Source: Leptotrichia sp. oral taxon 215 str. W9775
GTDB taxonomy: Bacteria; Fusobacteriota; Fusobacteriia; Fusobacteriales; Leptotrichiaceae
Length of the DNA: 64,000 bases
Direction: 5' to 3'
NCBI RefSeq assembly: GCF_000469505.1
Contig: NZ_KI272827.1
Span: 8,584-72,583, forward strand
Positions within the stretch are counted from its first letter, which is position 1, and every line of letters starts with the position of its first letter. The notes under the pieces are model-generated. The model worked only from the letters and a program-made list of their open reading frames with translations, had not been told where the DNA came from and did not search any database. Both the position numbers and the translations under genes were made by a program. Positions 34,730-45,300 of this stretch are shown here, piece after piece.

Positions 34730-35164
34730 TTATTTTAATTTCTCATATCTTTTTGATAATTCGACAGCTCTTTCTTTTGTTGTTGCTATTAAAGATTCTG
34801 TATATGCCAGACCATAGCCTGTTCCGCAAAGTCTTTCTCCATTTACAGTATCGCAGAATGTGTTTGCTTCAGCTTTTGCCTTTTTATCTCTTTTTTTAAT
34901 CCATGCTCTTTCTTCATCTCTAAGTTTCAACTGTTCATTTTTTGATAATTTTGCCATTAACAGTTTATAGACTTTATTTAATTCCTCATCCCAACCTTCA
35001 TAAATAGCTGCTGCTGCATTTTTCATTTCTGCATTGCTTCCTCCAAATGATTTTTCCACACTCTTTTCTTTAATTTCCATTCTAATCATCATATCATCTT
35101 TATAACCTGCAAAACTGCTGATTGAAACTATTAAACTCACGGCCAAAATCATGATTTTTTTCAT
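34730..35164 (-). CDS. LprI/DUF1311 family exported protein
   Basis: A 144-aa secreted protein. A signal peptide (MKKIMILAVSLIVSISSFA) precedes a helical DUF1311/LprI domain: YEGWDEELNKVYKLLMAKLSK followed by QLKLRDEERAWIKKRDKKAKAEAN, and two Cys residues (CDTVNGERLC) that could form a disulfide. LprI-type proteins inhibit lysozyme or have unknown roles in the envelope. ATG 35164 is chosen since SD gggagtg lies about 6 nt upstream; the longer GTG start overlaps that SD. It lies between two mutually similar exported proteins. Confidence 0.78.
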   Translation of the reverse strand: MKKIMILAVSLIVSISSFAGYKDDMMIRMEIKEKSVEKSFGGSNAEMKNAAAAIYEGWDEELNKVYKLLMAKLSKNEQLKLRDEERAWIKKRDKKAKAEANTFCDTVNGERLCGTGYGLAYTESLIATTKERAVELSKRYEKLK

Positions 35165-35190
35165 ATAAATCACTCCCTAATATTGTTTGA

Positions 35191-35802
35191 TTATTTTAAA
35201 TTTGTGCTATTTAAAGTTTCTACCCCTTTTGTAGTCCATTGGTTATTAATTTTTTCCAAAACTACCTTCTGGCTATTGAGCTTATATTTCAAGTTATTGG
35301 AATCCAGGCTTTTTAAAATTTCATCTAAAGTAAGATAAAAATATATTTCATGCACTTTGCCTTTATCGTATTCAGAAAGCTGTGCATAAACTCCATTTTC
35401 ACTATATATTTTTAATCCAGTCTCCTGTTCCAGCCTTTTCTTTATAAGTTCATTAAAATCATTTGTAGTTATCAGAGAAACTATGTCAGGTGTTTTTTCA
35501 TCATAAAACGCTTCTATCTTATCCAATGATAAAAAATTAATTCTCTTTATTGTTATTGAAGATTTTTCCTTTATTTTTTTATTTATAACTTCATTTGTTG
35601 AAATTACACCTTGATCATCTCCGTAATTTAATTCAAACTTATTTTTATAATCCATGTCAATTACTTGATTTACAAGGTTTATAACTTCATTTTTCCTGTT
35701 TTCCATTTCTATTTTGGAAATATTCACACCTTTTTCCTTTGTAATTTTTACAGGAAAAACCATTACTGAAATTACAAGAAATAAAATTAGTATTTTTTTC
35801 AT
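35191..35802 (-). CDS. Exported hypothetical protein, relative of 34025-34693
   Basis: A 203-aa protein with a signal peptide (MKKILILFLVISVMVFPVK). It resembles the protein at 34025-34693 in length and order of elements, including a KIEAFYDEKTPDIVSLIT strand, a NDFNELIKKRLEQETGL helix and a C-terminal NNQWTTKGVETL end. Function is unknown. Its SD (gaaaggag) lies 37 nt from the ATG with an inverted repeat in between. Confidence 0.6.
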   Translation of the reverse strand: MKKILILFLVISVMVFPVKITKEKGVNISKIEMENRKNEVINLVNQVIDMDYKNKFELNYGDDQGVISTNEVINKKIKEKSSITIKRINFLSLDKIEAFYDEKTPDIVSLITTNDFNELIKKRLEQETGLKIYSENGVYAQLSEYDKGKVHEIYFYLTLDEILKSLDSNNLKYKLNSQKVVLEKINNQWTTKGVETLNSTNLK

Positions 35803-35847
35803 TCTCTATTATCTGATACATTTATTAAATGTACCTTTTCTCCTTTC
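35803..35847 (-). promoter_or_regulatory. Hairpin between SD and start codon of the 35.8 kb gene
   Basis: On the minus strand GAAAGGAG (35840-35847), then ggtacattt/aaatgtatc (stem over 35815-35835, 9 bp with one G-U, 3-nt loop), then 12 nt and the ATG at 35802. Folding reduces the spacing from 37 to 16 nt, still long but the best SD available. Confidence 0.45.
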
Positions 35848-35855
35848 AAATTTCA

Positions 35856-36335
35856 CTATTCCGGATAATTTAAATTTCCCTCTCCCAAATTCTCCAGAGT
35901 TTCTTCCAGATACTTCTTAGCTTCATAATTAGCCATTGGCAAGTTCTGATCCAGATAATTTCCACATTCTATAGCTGTTGCACCAGGAATATCCCCTTTA
36001 AATTCAGCCATAAATTTATAAAGTTCCTTCATTAAATCAACTATATCCTTTGATTCAAGTTTTCCTTTAAGTATAAGGTAGAAACCTGTTCTGCATCCCA
36101 TAGGCCCAAAGTATACTATTTGTTCTTTCCAAATTGGATGATTTCTTAAAAATGTCGCCCCCAGGTGTTCCATTGTATGCAATTCTGCAATATTTATTAC
36201 CGGCTCCCTGTTTGGAAGTTTCATTCTTATGTCAAAACTTGTAAGATAATTTCCATTTATTTCATCAATTCTTGATACATAAAGTCCCCTGTTAAGTCTC
36301 ACATGGTCAACTTGAAAACTTGCTATTCTTTCCAT
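35856..36335 (-). CDS. luxS: S-ribosylhomocysteine lyase
   Basis: A 159-aa metalloenzyme that splits S-ribosylhomocysteine into homocysteine and DPD, the precursor of autoinducer-2. Metal ligands are H53 and H57 in HTMEHLGATFLRNH and the Cys in AIECGNY (about 125). The catalytic Cys is in GPMGCRTGFY (about 84). DHVRLNRGLYVSR near the N-terminus is also conserved. SD agggag is about 8 nt before the ATG. Homocysteine formed here could feed the PLP enzyme at 10.3 kb. Confidence 0.96.
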   Translation of the reverse strand: MERIASFQVDHVRLNRGLYVSRIDEINGNYLTSFDIRMKLPNREPVINIAELHTMEHLGATFLRNHPIWKEQIVYFGPMGCRTGFYLILKGKLESKDIVDLMKELYKFMAEFKGDIPGATAIECGNYLDQNLPMANYEAKKYLEETLENLGEGNLNYPE

Positions 36336-36403
36336 AACGGATTCTCCCTTCGTATATATCCCTGCTTCTGTACAGTTCTATTCCCTATATTTTTTAATCT
36401 GTT

Positions 36404-37330
36404 CTATCTTTTTATGTTTCTTGAAGCTTCTATAAGTAAATCCAGTGTTTCCACATAGCTGTATCCTTTTGAAGCTGTACTTTTTGGTAAAAGACTGGCA
36501 GCTGTCATTCCTGGTAATGTATTTACTTCCATGAAATAAGGTTTATCTCCTACTACCATAAAATCCACCCTTGCAAATCCTTCACATTTTACTGCATAGT
36601 AGCTGTCATAAGCAAATTTGTCTATTTCATTCTGTATTTCTTCAGGAAATTCAAATACAAATTCCCTTGCTCCACCTTCTGAATATTTAGATTCATAATC
36701 AAAATAATCTCCTGCAACAGCTTCTATTTTAACTGTCGGAAATACTTTTCCATCTATTACAGGTACACTTATTTCAGTTCCTGACAGCACTTCTTCCGCT
36801 AAAGCAGTTTTATCCATTGTATAAACCAGTTCAAGAGCTTTTTTAAATTCTTCCTCTGTTTCCACAAAACTTACTCCTATACTTGATCCTCCTGAGTTAG
36901 GCTTTACTATAATTCTGTCTCCAAGCTTTTCCTTTATTTCCTGAAAGTTATATCCTTCCCCTATTCTTATGGACACACCCTTTGCTGTTCTCACTCCATA
37001 AGTTTCCACAATTTTCTTTGTAAGTTCCTTATCTATGCAAAGTGCACTTGACATAACTCCAGGTCCGCCATAAGCTATTCCAAGGCTTTCCAGAATTGCC
37101 TGTACCCTTCCATCTTCTCCAAATATTCCATGTAACGCTATATATACAAAATCCAGGTCAAGATTTTCAAGTTTTTCAAATACTTCCCTTTCTGAGTTTA
37201 TAACAATATCAAAAACTTCATATTTGTCCCTGTTAAGATTTTTAATAATTTCACTTCCTGTATTCATTGAAACTTCTCTTTCAGTGGAAACTCCACCTCT
37301 GATTACTCCTACCTTTAATAATTTTGACAT
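36404..37330 (-). CDS. ddl: D-alanine--D-alanine ligase
   Basis: A 308-aa ATP-grasp enzyme joining two D-Ala for peptidoglycan precursors. Hallmarks are GGVSTEREVSMNTG, the YIALHGIFGEDGRVQAILE segment, PNSGGSSIGVS in the ATP-grasp core and the C-terminal FMEVNTLPGMTAASLLPKS. ATG 37330 follows SD agagga by about 7 nt; an ATG at 37339 is too close to the SD. It lies between hslO (upstream) and luxS (downstream). Confidence 0.96.
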   Translation of the reverse strand: MSKLLKVGVIRGGVSTEREVSMNTGSEIIKNLNRDKYEVFDIVINSEREVFEKLENLDLDFVYIALHGIFGEDGRVQAILESLGIAYGGPGVMSSALCIDKELTKKIVETYGVRTAKGVSIRIGEGYNFQEIKEKLGDRIIVKPNSGGSSIGVSFVETEEEFKKALELVYTMDKTALAEEVLSGTEISVPVIDGKVFPTVKIEAVAGDYFDYESKYSEGGAREFVFEFPEEIQNEIDKFAYDSYYAVKCEGFARVDFMVVGDKPYFMEVNTLPGMTAASLLPKSTASKGYSYVETLDLLIEASRNIKR

Positions 37331-37404
37331 TTTAAACATCCTCTCATTATATTATGATATTAAAATTATTTTTCTGTTTATAAAACTTTTTTAGTCGCCA
37401 GTTT

Positions 37405-38355
37405 TTACTTTATATCCTTAAAATCTTCTTCTGTAAAAACATATCTCTTACCGCAGAAATGACACTCTGCTTCTATTTTACCTTCTTCTTTAAGTATGTG
37501 TTCTATCTCCTCTTTACCTAAAGTTAGAATTCCTTTATAATATTTTTCCCTTGTACAGTTACATTTATATTCAATTTCAGATTCTTCAAGAATTTCATAA
37601 TCTTCAACATATTTCTTTACATGAGCTCCTGACATTTCAGCCTCTTCTTCAACCACGGAAATATCTTCATACAGAAGTTCTATTATTCTTTCCGGAGTAA
37701 ATCCACCTGAAAGAAGTTCCGTTATGCTTCTTATCTGTCTCAATTTATCTTCAAGCTTGTCTATAAAGCTATCTTCAACTCCCGGGAGCAGCTGTATTAT
37801 ATATCCTCCTGCCTTCTCCACTTCATTTCCATCTTCTGAAAGCTTAACTCCTAAAGCAACTACAGATTTTATCTGCTCTGAAATTAGGAAATAATGAGCC
37901 ATTGTATCTGCTATGTCTTCTCCTGCAATATGTGTAAGACCCACAAAAGGTTCTTTTAATCCCATATCCCTGATTACCTGTAATGTTCCATTTCCTATAA
38001 ATTTTATCTGACCCTGTTCGTTAGTTATAAATTCACCATTTTCATTTATCAGACCGTTTATTTTTTCTTCCTCAATGGCTCCCACATATCCCTTTACTTC
38101 ACCTTTTTTATTTCCTGTAGCAAGCATATTTCCGTATGGACCGTCTCCATTCGTCTTTAACGTAATAAGGTCATTTTCCCCTTTTAAGTCCTTTCCCATC
38201 ATTGCAGTCACTGTTAACAGTTTCCCAAACAATGTTGTTGCAACCGGATCAGTACCATGTATTCTTTTTGCTTCCTTTACAATTTCTGTAGAATCACATA
38301 CAAAAAATCTTGCACATTTACTTGTTCCTCTTATTAGTTTTGATTTATTTTCCAT
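37405..38355 (-). CDS. hslO: Redox-regulated chaperone Hsp33
   Basis: A 316-aa holdase activated by oxidation. The N-terminal core begins LIRGTSKCARFFVCDSTEIVKEA and contains the family segment LKTNGDGPYGNMLATG. The C-terminal redox switch has the four zinc-binding cysteines as CNC near 264-266 and CHFC near 297-300, so the sensor is intact. SD aagga is about 9 nt before the ATG. It lies upstream of ddl on the same strand. Confidence 0.95.
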   Translation of the reverse strand: MENKSKLIRGTSKCARFFVCDSTEIVKEAKRIHGTDPVATTLFGKLLTVTAMMGKDLKGENDLITLKTNGDGPYGNMLATGNKKGEVKGYVGAIEEEKINGLINENGEFITNEQGQIKFIGNGTLQVIRDMGLKEPFVGLTHIAGEDIADTMAHYFLISEQIKSVVALGVKLSEDGNEVEKAGGYIIQLLPGVEDSFIDKLEDKLRQIRSITELLSGGFTPERIIELLYEDISVVEEEAEMSGAHVKKYVEDYEILEESEIEYKCNCTREKYYKGILTLGKEEIEHILKEEGKIEAECHFCGKRYVFTEEDFKDIK

Positions 38356-38387
38356 TCTTCTATTTCCTTTTCTATTTTATATATTTT

Positions 38388-38438
38388 CAAATAAAAATAC
38401 CGCCCACTTTCATCGCCTATGCGACTTAGAGTTGGGCG
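38388..38438 (-). terminator. Terminator-like structure downstream of the lipoprotein gene
   Basis: On the minus strand cgccca...tgggcg arms enclose a smaller tcgc/gcga stem with loop atag. gtatttttattt follows. It lies 20 nt after the stop of the 38460-39113 gene. The compact nested fold is a little unusual for a plain terminator. Confidence 0.55.
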
Positions 38439-38459
38439 ATACACCTCTTTATTTATAGC

Positions 38460-39113
38460 TTATTTACCATTATTTTCTATTTTTGGTTCATTTGGCTTTT
38501 GCGTATCTCCTGCGTTTGGACCGTCTTCAGATACTCCTGTCTGCTGTTCCTGCTCATTATCATCTAAATTACCAGGATTTTGTAATGTTGTTATCAGTTT
38601 TCCAAGTAAAACATCCATATTTTCAGGTGTTATTTCTATTTTATTTCCATTTTCAGTTTTTACAACTACAAAATCTGTAGTGTATGTAGATTTTGGAACA
38701 TTTTTTGATTCAATAATACTTTTAAACTCATCTTCAGATGATGTGTTATTGCTGCTTCCATTAGAAAACGTATCCTGCAGCATTTTTTCAAACATTTTTT
38801 TAAACACTTTTTTTACATCAATATTTTTTATTTCCACTGTAACAACTGATGTATTTGCATCCTGCTTTTCAGTTTTTACTATTTTGTATTCCAGATTTTC
38901 AAATAATTTTTCAAAAAGCAGCTGCTGTGTCTTATTATTATATTCCAAATGCATATTTCCTTCGGCATCCTGATTTACAACATAATCCTTAAATGCTTTT
39001 TCAATTTTCTTTTCTTTAACATTATCTATAAATTTTGATACAACTGTTTCCGGCTTGCTACCACAGCTTACAGTTAATATAAGTAACAAAATTCCTATTA
39101 GTAATTTCTTCAT
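38460..39113 (-). CDS. Lipoprotein, DUF4878/DUF5105-like
   Basis: A 217-aa lipoprotein with lipobox LTVSCGS (Cys about residue 17). The following KPETVVSKFIDNVKEKKIEKAFKDYV is the usual start of NTF2-like DUF4878/DUF5105 lipoproteins. VVTVEIKNIDVKKVFKKMF and DFVVVKTENGNKIEI supply later strands. The C-terminus is a low-complexity, acidic, Pro/Asn/Gln-rich tail. Location is probably an envelope membrane, periplasm-facing. Function unknown. SD gagggag is about 7 nt before the ATG; it lies just downstream of lpxD on the same strand. Confidence 0.68.
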   Translation of the reverse strand: MKKLLIGILLLILTVSCGSKPETVVSKFIDNVKEKKIEKAFKDYVVNQDAEGNMHLEYNNKTQQLLFEKLFENLEYKIVKTEKQDANTSVVTVEIKNIDVKKVFKKMFEKMLQDTFSNGSSNNTSSEDEFKSIIESKNVPKSTYTTDFVVVKTENGNKIEITPENMDVLLGKLITTLQNPGNLDDNEQEQQTGVSEDGPNAGDTQKPNEPKIENNGK

Positions 39114-39195
39114 TTATTACTCCCTCTTCTTTCATTTATTTAATCCATTTTACATTATTTGAAATAACAAGTCAAGAAAAGAATTAAAATAAACT

Positions 39196-40206
39196 TTAGC
39201 CTTTGAGTTTTTCCAATTCCTTTTCCAGTTTCTTAAATTTTTTAACCAGTTCAGGAACTTTACCCATTGACATTTTTATTCTTAAATCCTCCATATGTTC
39301 CCTTAAAGGATATCCTGACATTTTACTTCCATCAGGCACATCATTTGTAACTCCTGATCTTGCGGCAATTATTACGTTATTTCCTATTTTAAGATGCCCT
39401 GCAACTCCTACCTGCCCTGCAAGTGTTGTATTATCTCCCACTTCAACACTTCCGGAAATTCCTGTCTGAGCCACTATAAAACAGTTTTCTCCAATGATAT
39501 CATTGTGGGCTATATGTACGAGGTTGTCTATCTTTGTTCCTTTTTTTATAATTGTATCTCCTATTGTCCCTCTATCTATGCAGGTATTTGCTCCTATTTC
39601 AACTTCCTCTTCAATAATAACATTTCCAATCTGTTCGATTTTTATGTTATTTCCATTAACTTTTACAAATCCAAATCCATCAGATCCTATAACTGCTCCC
39701 GGCTGAATTATAGAACCTTTTCCAATTTTAGTAAATTCCCTCACCGTAACATTGGAATAGATAATACAGTTATCTTCTATCACAGTTCCTTCAAATATTG
39801 AAACATTAGGATAAATGACAACATTCTTTCCTATTTTTACATTATGCCCGATGTAAGTATTTACAGGAGAAACAGTAGCAGTTTCATCTATTACTGCTGA
39901 ATCTTCCCTCTGCTTCTGAAATGGCTGAATTTTCGGCTTAAAGTAATTCAGAAGAATAGGCATCAACTCCCTTGGATTACTGCTTACAGTAATATAAGTC
40001 CTGTCAGCAGGCAGTCCTTCCATAAGGGGAACAATAATCGCCCCCGCTTTACATTTATCAATATTTTTCAACATTTTTTCATCAGCTGCGAAAGTAATTT
40101 CATCTTCTGTAGCATGAAAAAAAGGTGATAATCTAAGAAAACTTAGATTATCATTTCCTTTTATCTCACCTTTTATTAATTTCGCTATTTCTTTTATATT
40201 ATACAT
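39196..40206 (-). CDS. lpxD: UDP-3-O-acylglucosamine N-acyltransferase
   Basis: A 336-aa acyltransferase of lipid A synthesis. An N-terminal uridine-binding domain (to about residue 100) precedes a left-handed beta-helix of hexapeptide repeats ([19 protein letters not shown] and onward). The catalytic His is in the [14 protein letters not shown] region. A C-terminal helix ([17 protein letters not shown]) closes it. ATG 40206 follows SD aaggag by about 9 nt; a TTG at 40215 is less likely. It lies 20 nt after bamA. It shows that the organism makes LPS-type lipid A. Confidence 0.95.
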   Translation of the reverse strand: MYNIKEIAKLIKGEIKGNDNLSFLRLSPFFHATEDEITFAADEKMLKNIDKCKAGAIIVPLMEGLPADRTYITVSSNPRELMPILLNYFKPKIQPFQKQREDSAVIDETATVSPVNTYIGHNVKIGKNVVIYPNVSIFEGTVIEDNCIIYSNVTVREFTKIGKGSIIQPGAVIGSDGFGFVKVNGNNIKIEQIGNVIIEEEVEIGANTCIDRGTIGDTIIKKGTKIDNLVHIAHNDIIGENCFIVAQTGISGSVEVGDNTTLAGQVGVAGHLKIGNNVIIAARSGVTNDVPDGSKMSGYPLREHMEDLRIKMSMGKVPELVKKFKKLEKELEKLKG

Positions 40207-40226
40207 TTGAAACAACTCCTTTAATA

Positions 40227-42299
40227 TTAGAATGTCTGTCCAAAACTGAAGTAGAATTCTCCTCCTGTTTTTTGTCCGCCTTTTTCTTCCGGATCAAGTG
40301 GCCAACCATAATCAAATCTTAATGGTCCAATTGGTGTGTTAAGTCTTATTCCTACTCCTACACCTTTTTTAAGATCTGCAAACTTACTTGCACCATGTCT
40401 GTCAGGTGTGTTTATTTTTCTACCTCCGACTACTGTAGATTTCTGCCAGGCATTTCCTATATCAAAGAAAGTAACAAACTGTAATGTTTTATTTATTTGT
40501 GTTCTATTTTCAACTGTTGCATGGAATTTATTAAATCCTTCAAATTTTCCATATTCATATCCTCTTAATGTTTCAGCTCCACCTATACTGAATCTTAACG
40601 CATCCGGTGTTCCACTTCCTGTAGATCCCCATACAACTCTGTAGGCCATAACGTTTTTATCTTTAAAGAAAGTATGATGGTAAGCTCTTAAATCTGCTTC
40701 AAATTGATCATATTTTCTTTTATCTTTTATAAGATCTCCCTTTTCATAAGTTAATGTAGAGTAAATCCCTTTTGTTGGTGCAAAAGAATTATCTCTTGAA
40801 TCATAAATCAAACTTGGAGTAAGCGCAATAAGATTATATTTATCATTTATCTGTTTTGATCCTAAAATTTCCTTATAATGATCATATCTTGCAGACAATC
40901 TTACATATATCTTGTCATTCAATCCTTTTCCTATCGTCCATCTAGTTCCTATTTTTCTTACTTTTTCAACATCTAACGGACCGGCATTGTCATCTACTGA
41001 CTCCCTCCAGTAAATAGATCCTCCAGCCTGAATTCTTTCAGTATTTCTAATCCATGGATCAAACCAGCTTATGTCAAATGTTTTATCCCCTTTATTTGAT
41101 GCTTCCAGGTTAATAGATGCTTCCTGACCTCTTCCAAGGAAGTTTGTATCTGCCAGTTTCAGTCCTCCTACTAGTCCTACCGATGTACCATATGAGATAC
41201 TTCCATTTATTGTAGTTGTAGGTCTTTCTTCTACAAGGAATTCTACAGATCTTGCGTTAGGATCAGTTTCACTACCGCTTACAACAGGTTCTATTGAAGT
41301 AAATATCCCTGTTCTATATAAATCTCTTATTGTTGCTTCTACGTTTTTAGCTTCAAGTATTTCTCCAGGTTTTACAGACTGTGATCTTTCAAATATATAA
41401 GGTTTTGTTCTCAATTTTGCTTTATATTCTGTTGTTCTTTCATTTTCTCTTTTTGAATTTACCTTTTTAAATACAACAGAATCAACCATTCCTTCTGTAA
41501 GTCCTATTTTTATATCTCCCTCTTTAGAAACATTGATTGTTTCTATTCTGGCAGTTGTGTATCCACCTTTATTGTAAAGTTTTACAATTCCGTTGTTATC
41601 AGGATTTAGTAAGTTCCCATTTAATATTTCTCCTTCTTTTATTCCTAATGCCTGTTCAAGCTGAGCTTCAGTGAACAGGGTATTTCCTGATATTTCAATA
41701 TCCTTTACTATTGGGTTTTCTTCTACGATATAAGTAATAGCTACAGTATTGTTAGCTTCCCTGTCTACTGAAGGTTCTACAGAAGCGAAAAGTCCTGTCT
41801 GGAATATTTTCTGAGCACCATCTATTGCTTCCTGAGGTACGAACTGATCCCCTTCTTTTACCTTAACATTTTTTAAAGCTTCTTCCTTACTTATTTTTTC
41901 AAGTCCCTTTACATCTACTTTTGACACTACAAATTCTGTTTTTTTAGTTAAATCCTGAGCTGTCTCCGCTCTTTGGGCAGCTTCAAGCGCGTTTGCAGTT
42001 TCATCAACTTCCACCACAAGATTTACAGTATCCCCTTCCTGCTGTGGATAGACATTGACATTTGAAATATAATTCAATCTTTTTAATGCAAGATATATTT
42101 CGCTTAAACTTTTATTAGAATAAACGTCCCCTTCTTTTACAGGAATTTTTTCCCTCAGGAATTCTTCCGGAATTTCTTTCAATTGTGAAAACTGAATAGT
42201 TCCAACTTTTAAATTTTCCTTTTCAGCTGCTTTTGTTATTCCGTTCATTGATAAAAATAATGTAACCGTTATAATGAAAGCGTAAATTTTGTTTCTCAT
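40227..42299 (-). CDS. bamA: Outer membrane protein assembly factor BamA
   Basis: A 690-aa outer-membrane protein that inserts beta-barrel proteins. A signal peptide (to about residue 24) is followed by roughly 330 residues of POTRA repeats (for example [24 protein letters not shown] and [24 protein letters not shown]), about four by length. The C-terminal barrel includes [22 protein letters not shown] and ends in Phe (FYFSFGQTF), the outer-membrane targeting signature. It is shorter than the ~800-aa E. coli protein with five POTRAs. SD aggagg is 5 nt before the ATG. It lies between tamB and lpxD. Confidence 0.95.
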   Translation of the reverse strand: MRNKIYAFIITVTLFLSMNGITKAAEKENLKVGTIQFSQLKEIPEEFLREKIPVKEGDVYSNKSLSEIYLALKRLNYISNVNVYPQQEGDTVNLVVEVDETANALEAAQRAETAQDLTKKTEFVVSKVDVKGLEKISKEEALKNVKVKEGDQFVPQEAIDGAQKIFQTGLFASVEPSVDREANNTVAITYIVEENPIVKDIEISGNTLFTEAQLEQALGIKEGEILNGNLLNPDNNGIVKLYNKGGYTTARIETINVSKEGDIKIGLTEGMVDSVVFKKVNSKRENERTTEYKAKLRTKPYIFERSQSVKPGEILEAKNVEATIRDLYRTGIFTSIEPVVSGSETDPNARSVEFLVEERPTTTINGSISYGTSVGLVGGLKLADTNFLGRGQEASINLEASNKGDKTFDISWFDPWIRNTERIQAGGSIYWRESVDDNAGPLDVEKVRKIGTRWTIGKGLNDKIYVRLSARYDHYKEILGSKQINDKYNLIALTPSLIYDSRDNSFAPTKGIYSTLTYEKGDLIKDKRKYDQFEADLRAYHHTFFKDKNVMAYRVVWGSTGSGTPDALRFSIGGAETLRGYEYGKFEGFNKFHATVENRTQINKTLQFVTFFDIGNAWQKSTVVGGRKINTPDRHGASKFADLKKGVGVGIRLNTPIGPLRFDYGWPLDPEEKGGQKTGGEFYFSFGQTF

Positions 42300-42312
42300 T
42301 GTCTCCTCCTAA

Positions 42313-45300
42313 TTATTTAGATAAAGTCTCTAATTTTTTTCTATGAAATAATTTTTTCCATAAATCTCCGAAAGAATCTGCTTTTGTTGAAAAATCAACT
42401 CCAAAATAATAATTTAAATCATTTTTGGGTTTGAAATTCGTGCTTTCATCCCTCTTAGTTATGGTTTCTCCACCAATCTTAAGTTCCAATCCTTCTAACA
42501 CGTTATAGTTTATCCAGGCGTTATATCCAACCGGATTGGATGTATTTCCATTTTCCGTCTTTGTCTGGAACGGGAATTTTAACTGTAAATTCCAGAACCA
42601 TTTGTCTTTGTAAAGGTTGTCCTGAATGTATAAAGTAGTAGCCCCGCTGTACTCTCCTGTCTTTTCAGATTTCTTAAAATCAGTTGACACAGATACGTTA
42701 CTTAATCCAAATGTCTCCCCAATTTTACCAGTTACTGGCGAAAAAATCAACTCATTTAATGCAGTATTTATTACAGAGCCTATTACAACTGCTCCGTCCT
42801 GGCTTGTATCAGCTGTTTTATTATCCTGATTATTTCCTTTTGATGCTGTGTTAAATGCCAGCAGTGAAACTATCTGTTCCTTTGAAAGTCCTGAATCAGA
42901 AGAAAATTCTATAACAGGATTGCTTGGTTTTCCTGTAACTGATACTTCGATTCTTTCCTTACCAACTTTTGTACTTGCATTAAATACTATAAATGGGTCT
43001 ATCTGAAGCGTACTTCCTGATGACTGCTCAGGAAATCTTATTTCTGCATTATTAATTTTAAAACGGTTATTATTCAGTAAAAAAGATCCCTGTTTTATTA
43101 TAAATTCTCCTGTCAGTCCTACTTCACCATTTTCGTACAATACCTTACTTTCTCCTGAAATACCTCCTTTAATATTTTTTACAAGAGTCATGTTAGGAAT
43201 ATTTAGCTTCACATCCTTGCTTGTCCTCAAGTTTATATCTACTGTATACTGTTTAAGTATCTTGTCTATTACCTCTTCGACAATCCCTTCAACTATAGTT
43301 TTGTTTTTCAGAATTTTTTCCTCTTCTTCTGTAGACAAGGCTTTCTTTTCCTCCCCTCCAAAACTAGGTATTGCCCTTATTTCACCGGACTCTGCAGTTA
43401 TATTACCAAACAGGTGGTTTTCTGTAAATACTATATCTCCTGTTAGAACTGCATCTATATCCTCACCGTATCTCACTTTTACACTATTGAGAGAGGTATT
43501 CAGTTCAAATTTTCCAAGTTCCAGTCTCTTAGTTCTCATAAAATCTTCCGGAATTACAGGAACATCAAGGTTTCCATCAACTGTAAATGTTCCTCCGTTA
43601 TAACCTCCATCAAGCCTGTTTACATTCAGCTTTCTGTTGTCAACACTTATGTCGGCATTTACATTATCGACTAAAGTTATTCCATCCTTTGTTTTGTAAT
43701 TAAAGTTATTTAGCAGAACTGTCCCTACTGTCTGCTCCGGTGAAAACACAATATCTATGTCTGCTATTCCACCTGCTTCTTTTATATTCTTATCAAGGCC
43801 AAGAAAATCAAGGTTAAAGTTTTTAGCAAGTGCTGATATATTATAATTTATAGGGGAGAAGTTAAAATATCCGTTTAAAAGTAATGGATTTTTTTCATAT
43901 TCCAGATAAAACTGTCCTATATTTACTCCCTTATTATTGGCACTGACATCCACATCAAGGTGTTCCACAGGGAATCCGCTTAATGTTACTTTATCAGAAT
44001 TAATTGTCATTCCTGTTGAAAAATTTTCAGGCTTTCCATTAAAGAAAAAATCAAGAGTTATATCCCCGCTATATCCTTTATCCTTCAAATCCTGTACTGA
44101 ATCCAGAGAAAATTTCTGATTTTCAAGTTTATAGTCAATATCTATATTTTCCAGATCAAACTTTGTGTTTGTCCTGAAAAGTTCTTCATCGTTATCCCCT
44201 CTGACAATAAGATCCTTAACATTAAAAGTTCCATATTTAAAGAGCTTATCTACATTTCCATCTGAATATTCCAGTTCTGCATTTAATGAAGGTACTTTGT
44301 AGCCTTTATAGCTTATATTACCGAAATTTACATTTCCTGACAGATTAAACTTATTTAAATCCCCTTTAAGAGATAATTCAGAGAATGTTCCAAATGTCAA
44401 ATCATTAAATTTAAACAGTTTTGGAATATCAGGTTCTGTCAGACTCAGTTTTAAATCTGCAAGACCTGTTTTCATATCATAAGTTCCAGCTATTTGATTC
44501 TCCCTCAAGCTGAACTTCCTAAAATTCAGTACACTTTTACTTATATCTATTATACCTTCCGTATCTCCTATATAAGTTGAATCTATTGTCGTTTTAGAAG
44601 GCTGTAGAACTATGCTTCCGGACATATTTTCCAGAGGACCGTCTACATTCATTGCTGCATCCTTAATATAGAGATTTACTTCAGGTTTAATATTATTGTA
44701 TACTACATAGTCCTTCAATTCAGAATTTATTCTTATATTTCCATTTTTCATATTAAATGAACCACTTGCCTGTAACTTATCATTACTTATATTTGAAATA
44801 TGAACAACGTTATTTTTTATGTTTAAATTCCCCGAAACATTTTTCAGTCTCTGGTATCCTACCCATAATTCAGACATTTTAGCATTTATATCTAAATTTA
44901 GGCTTAGCAAATCATTGATTTTACCCTTAGCGTGAAGCTGTTCATATTCTACAATGTACTCTCCATAAGGGCTGTAAAGCTCATAATTACCCGACAGCTT
45001 ATCACCATTTCCTGAAATATTTGCTGTTACTGTCATAGGTAATTTAGCTTTGTCTAGACCTTTCAGATTAAATCCGTAGGCTCTCAGAAGTTTTGCAACA
45101 TCAATTCTTCCCTTTTCAGTTGTTTTAATTTTATATGAATGTTTCATATCTGCAGTTGTTATTCCTGAAACTCTTAAATTCTGTCCTTTTGCATTTACAT
45201 CTGCATTTACATTGTAGGAACCATTTTTTACATTTACATCTGCATTTATCAAATCAAAATATTTATTATCCCTGCTCTTTAATTTTGCATGTATGTTTCC

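Noticed and set aside
38388..38455. Nested hairpin as a possible riboswitch for hslO
   Set aside because: The fold fits a terminator after the lipoprotein gene with a following T-rich stretch; no known riboswitch consensus could be matched.
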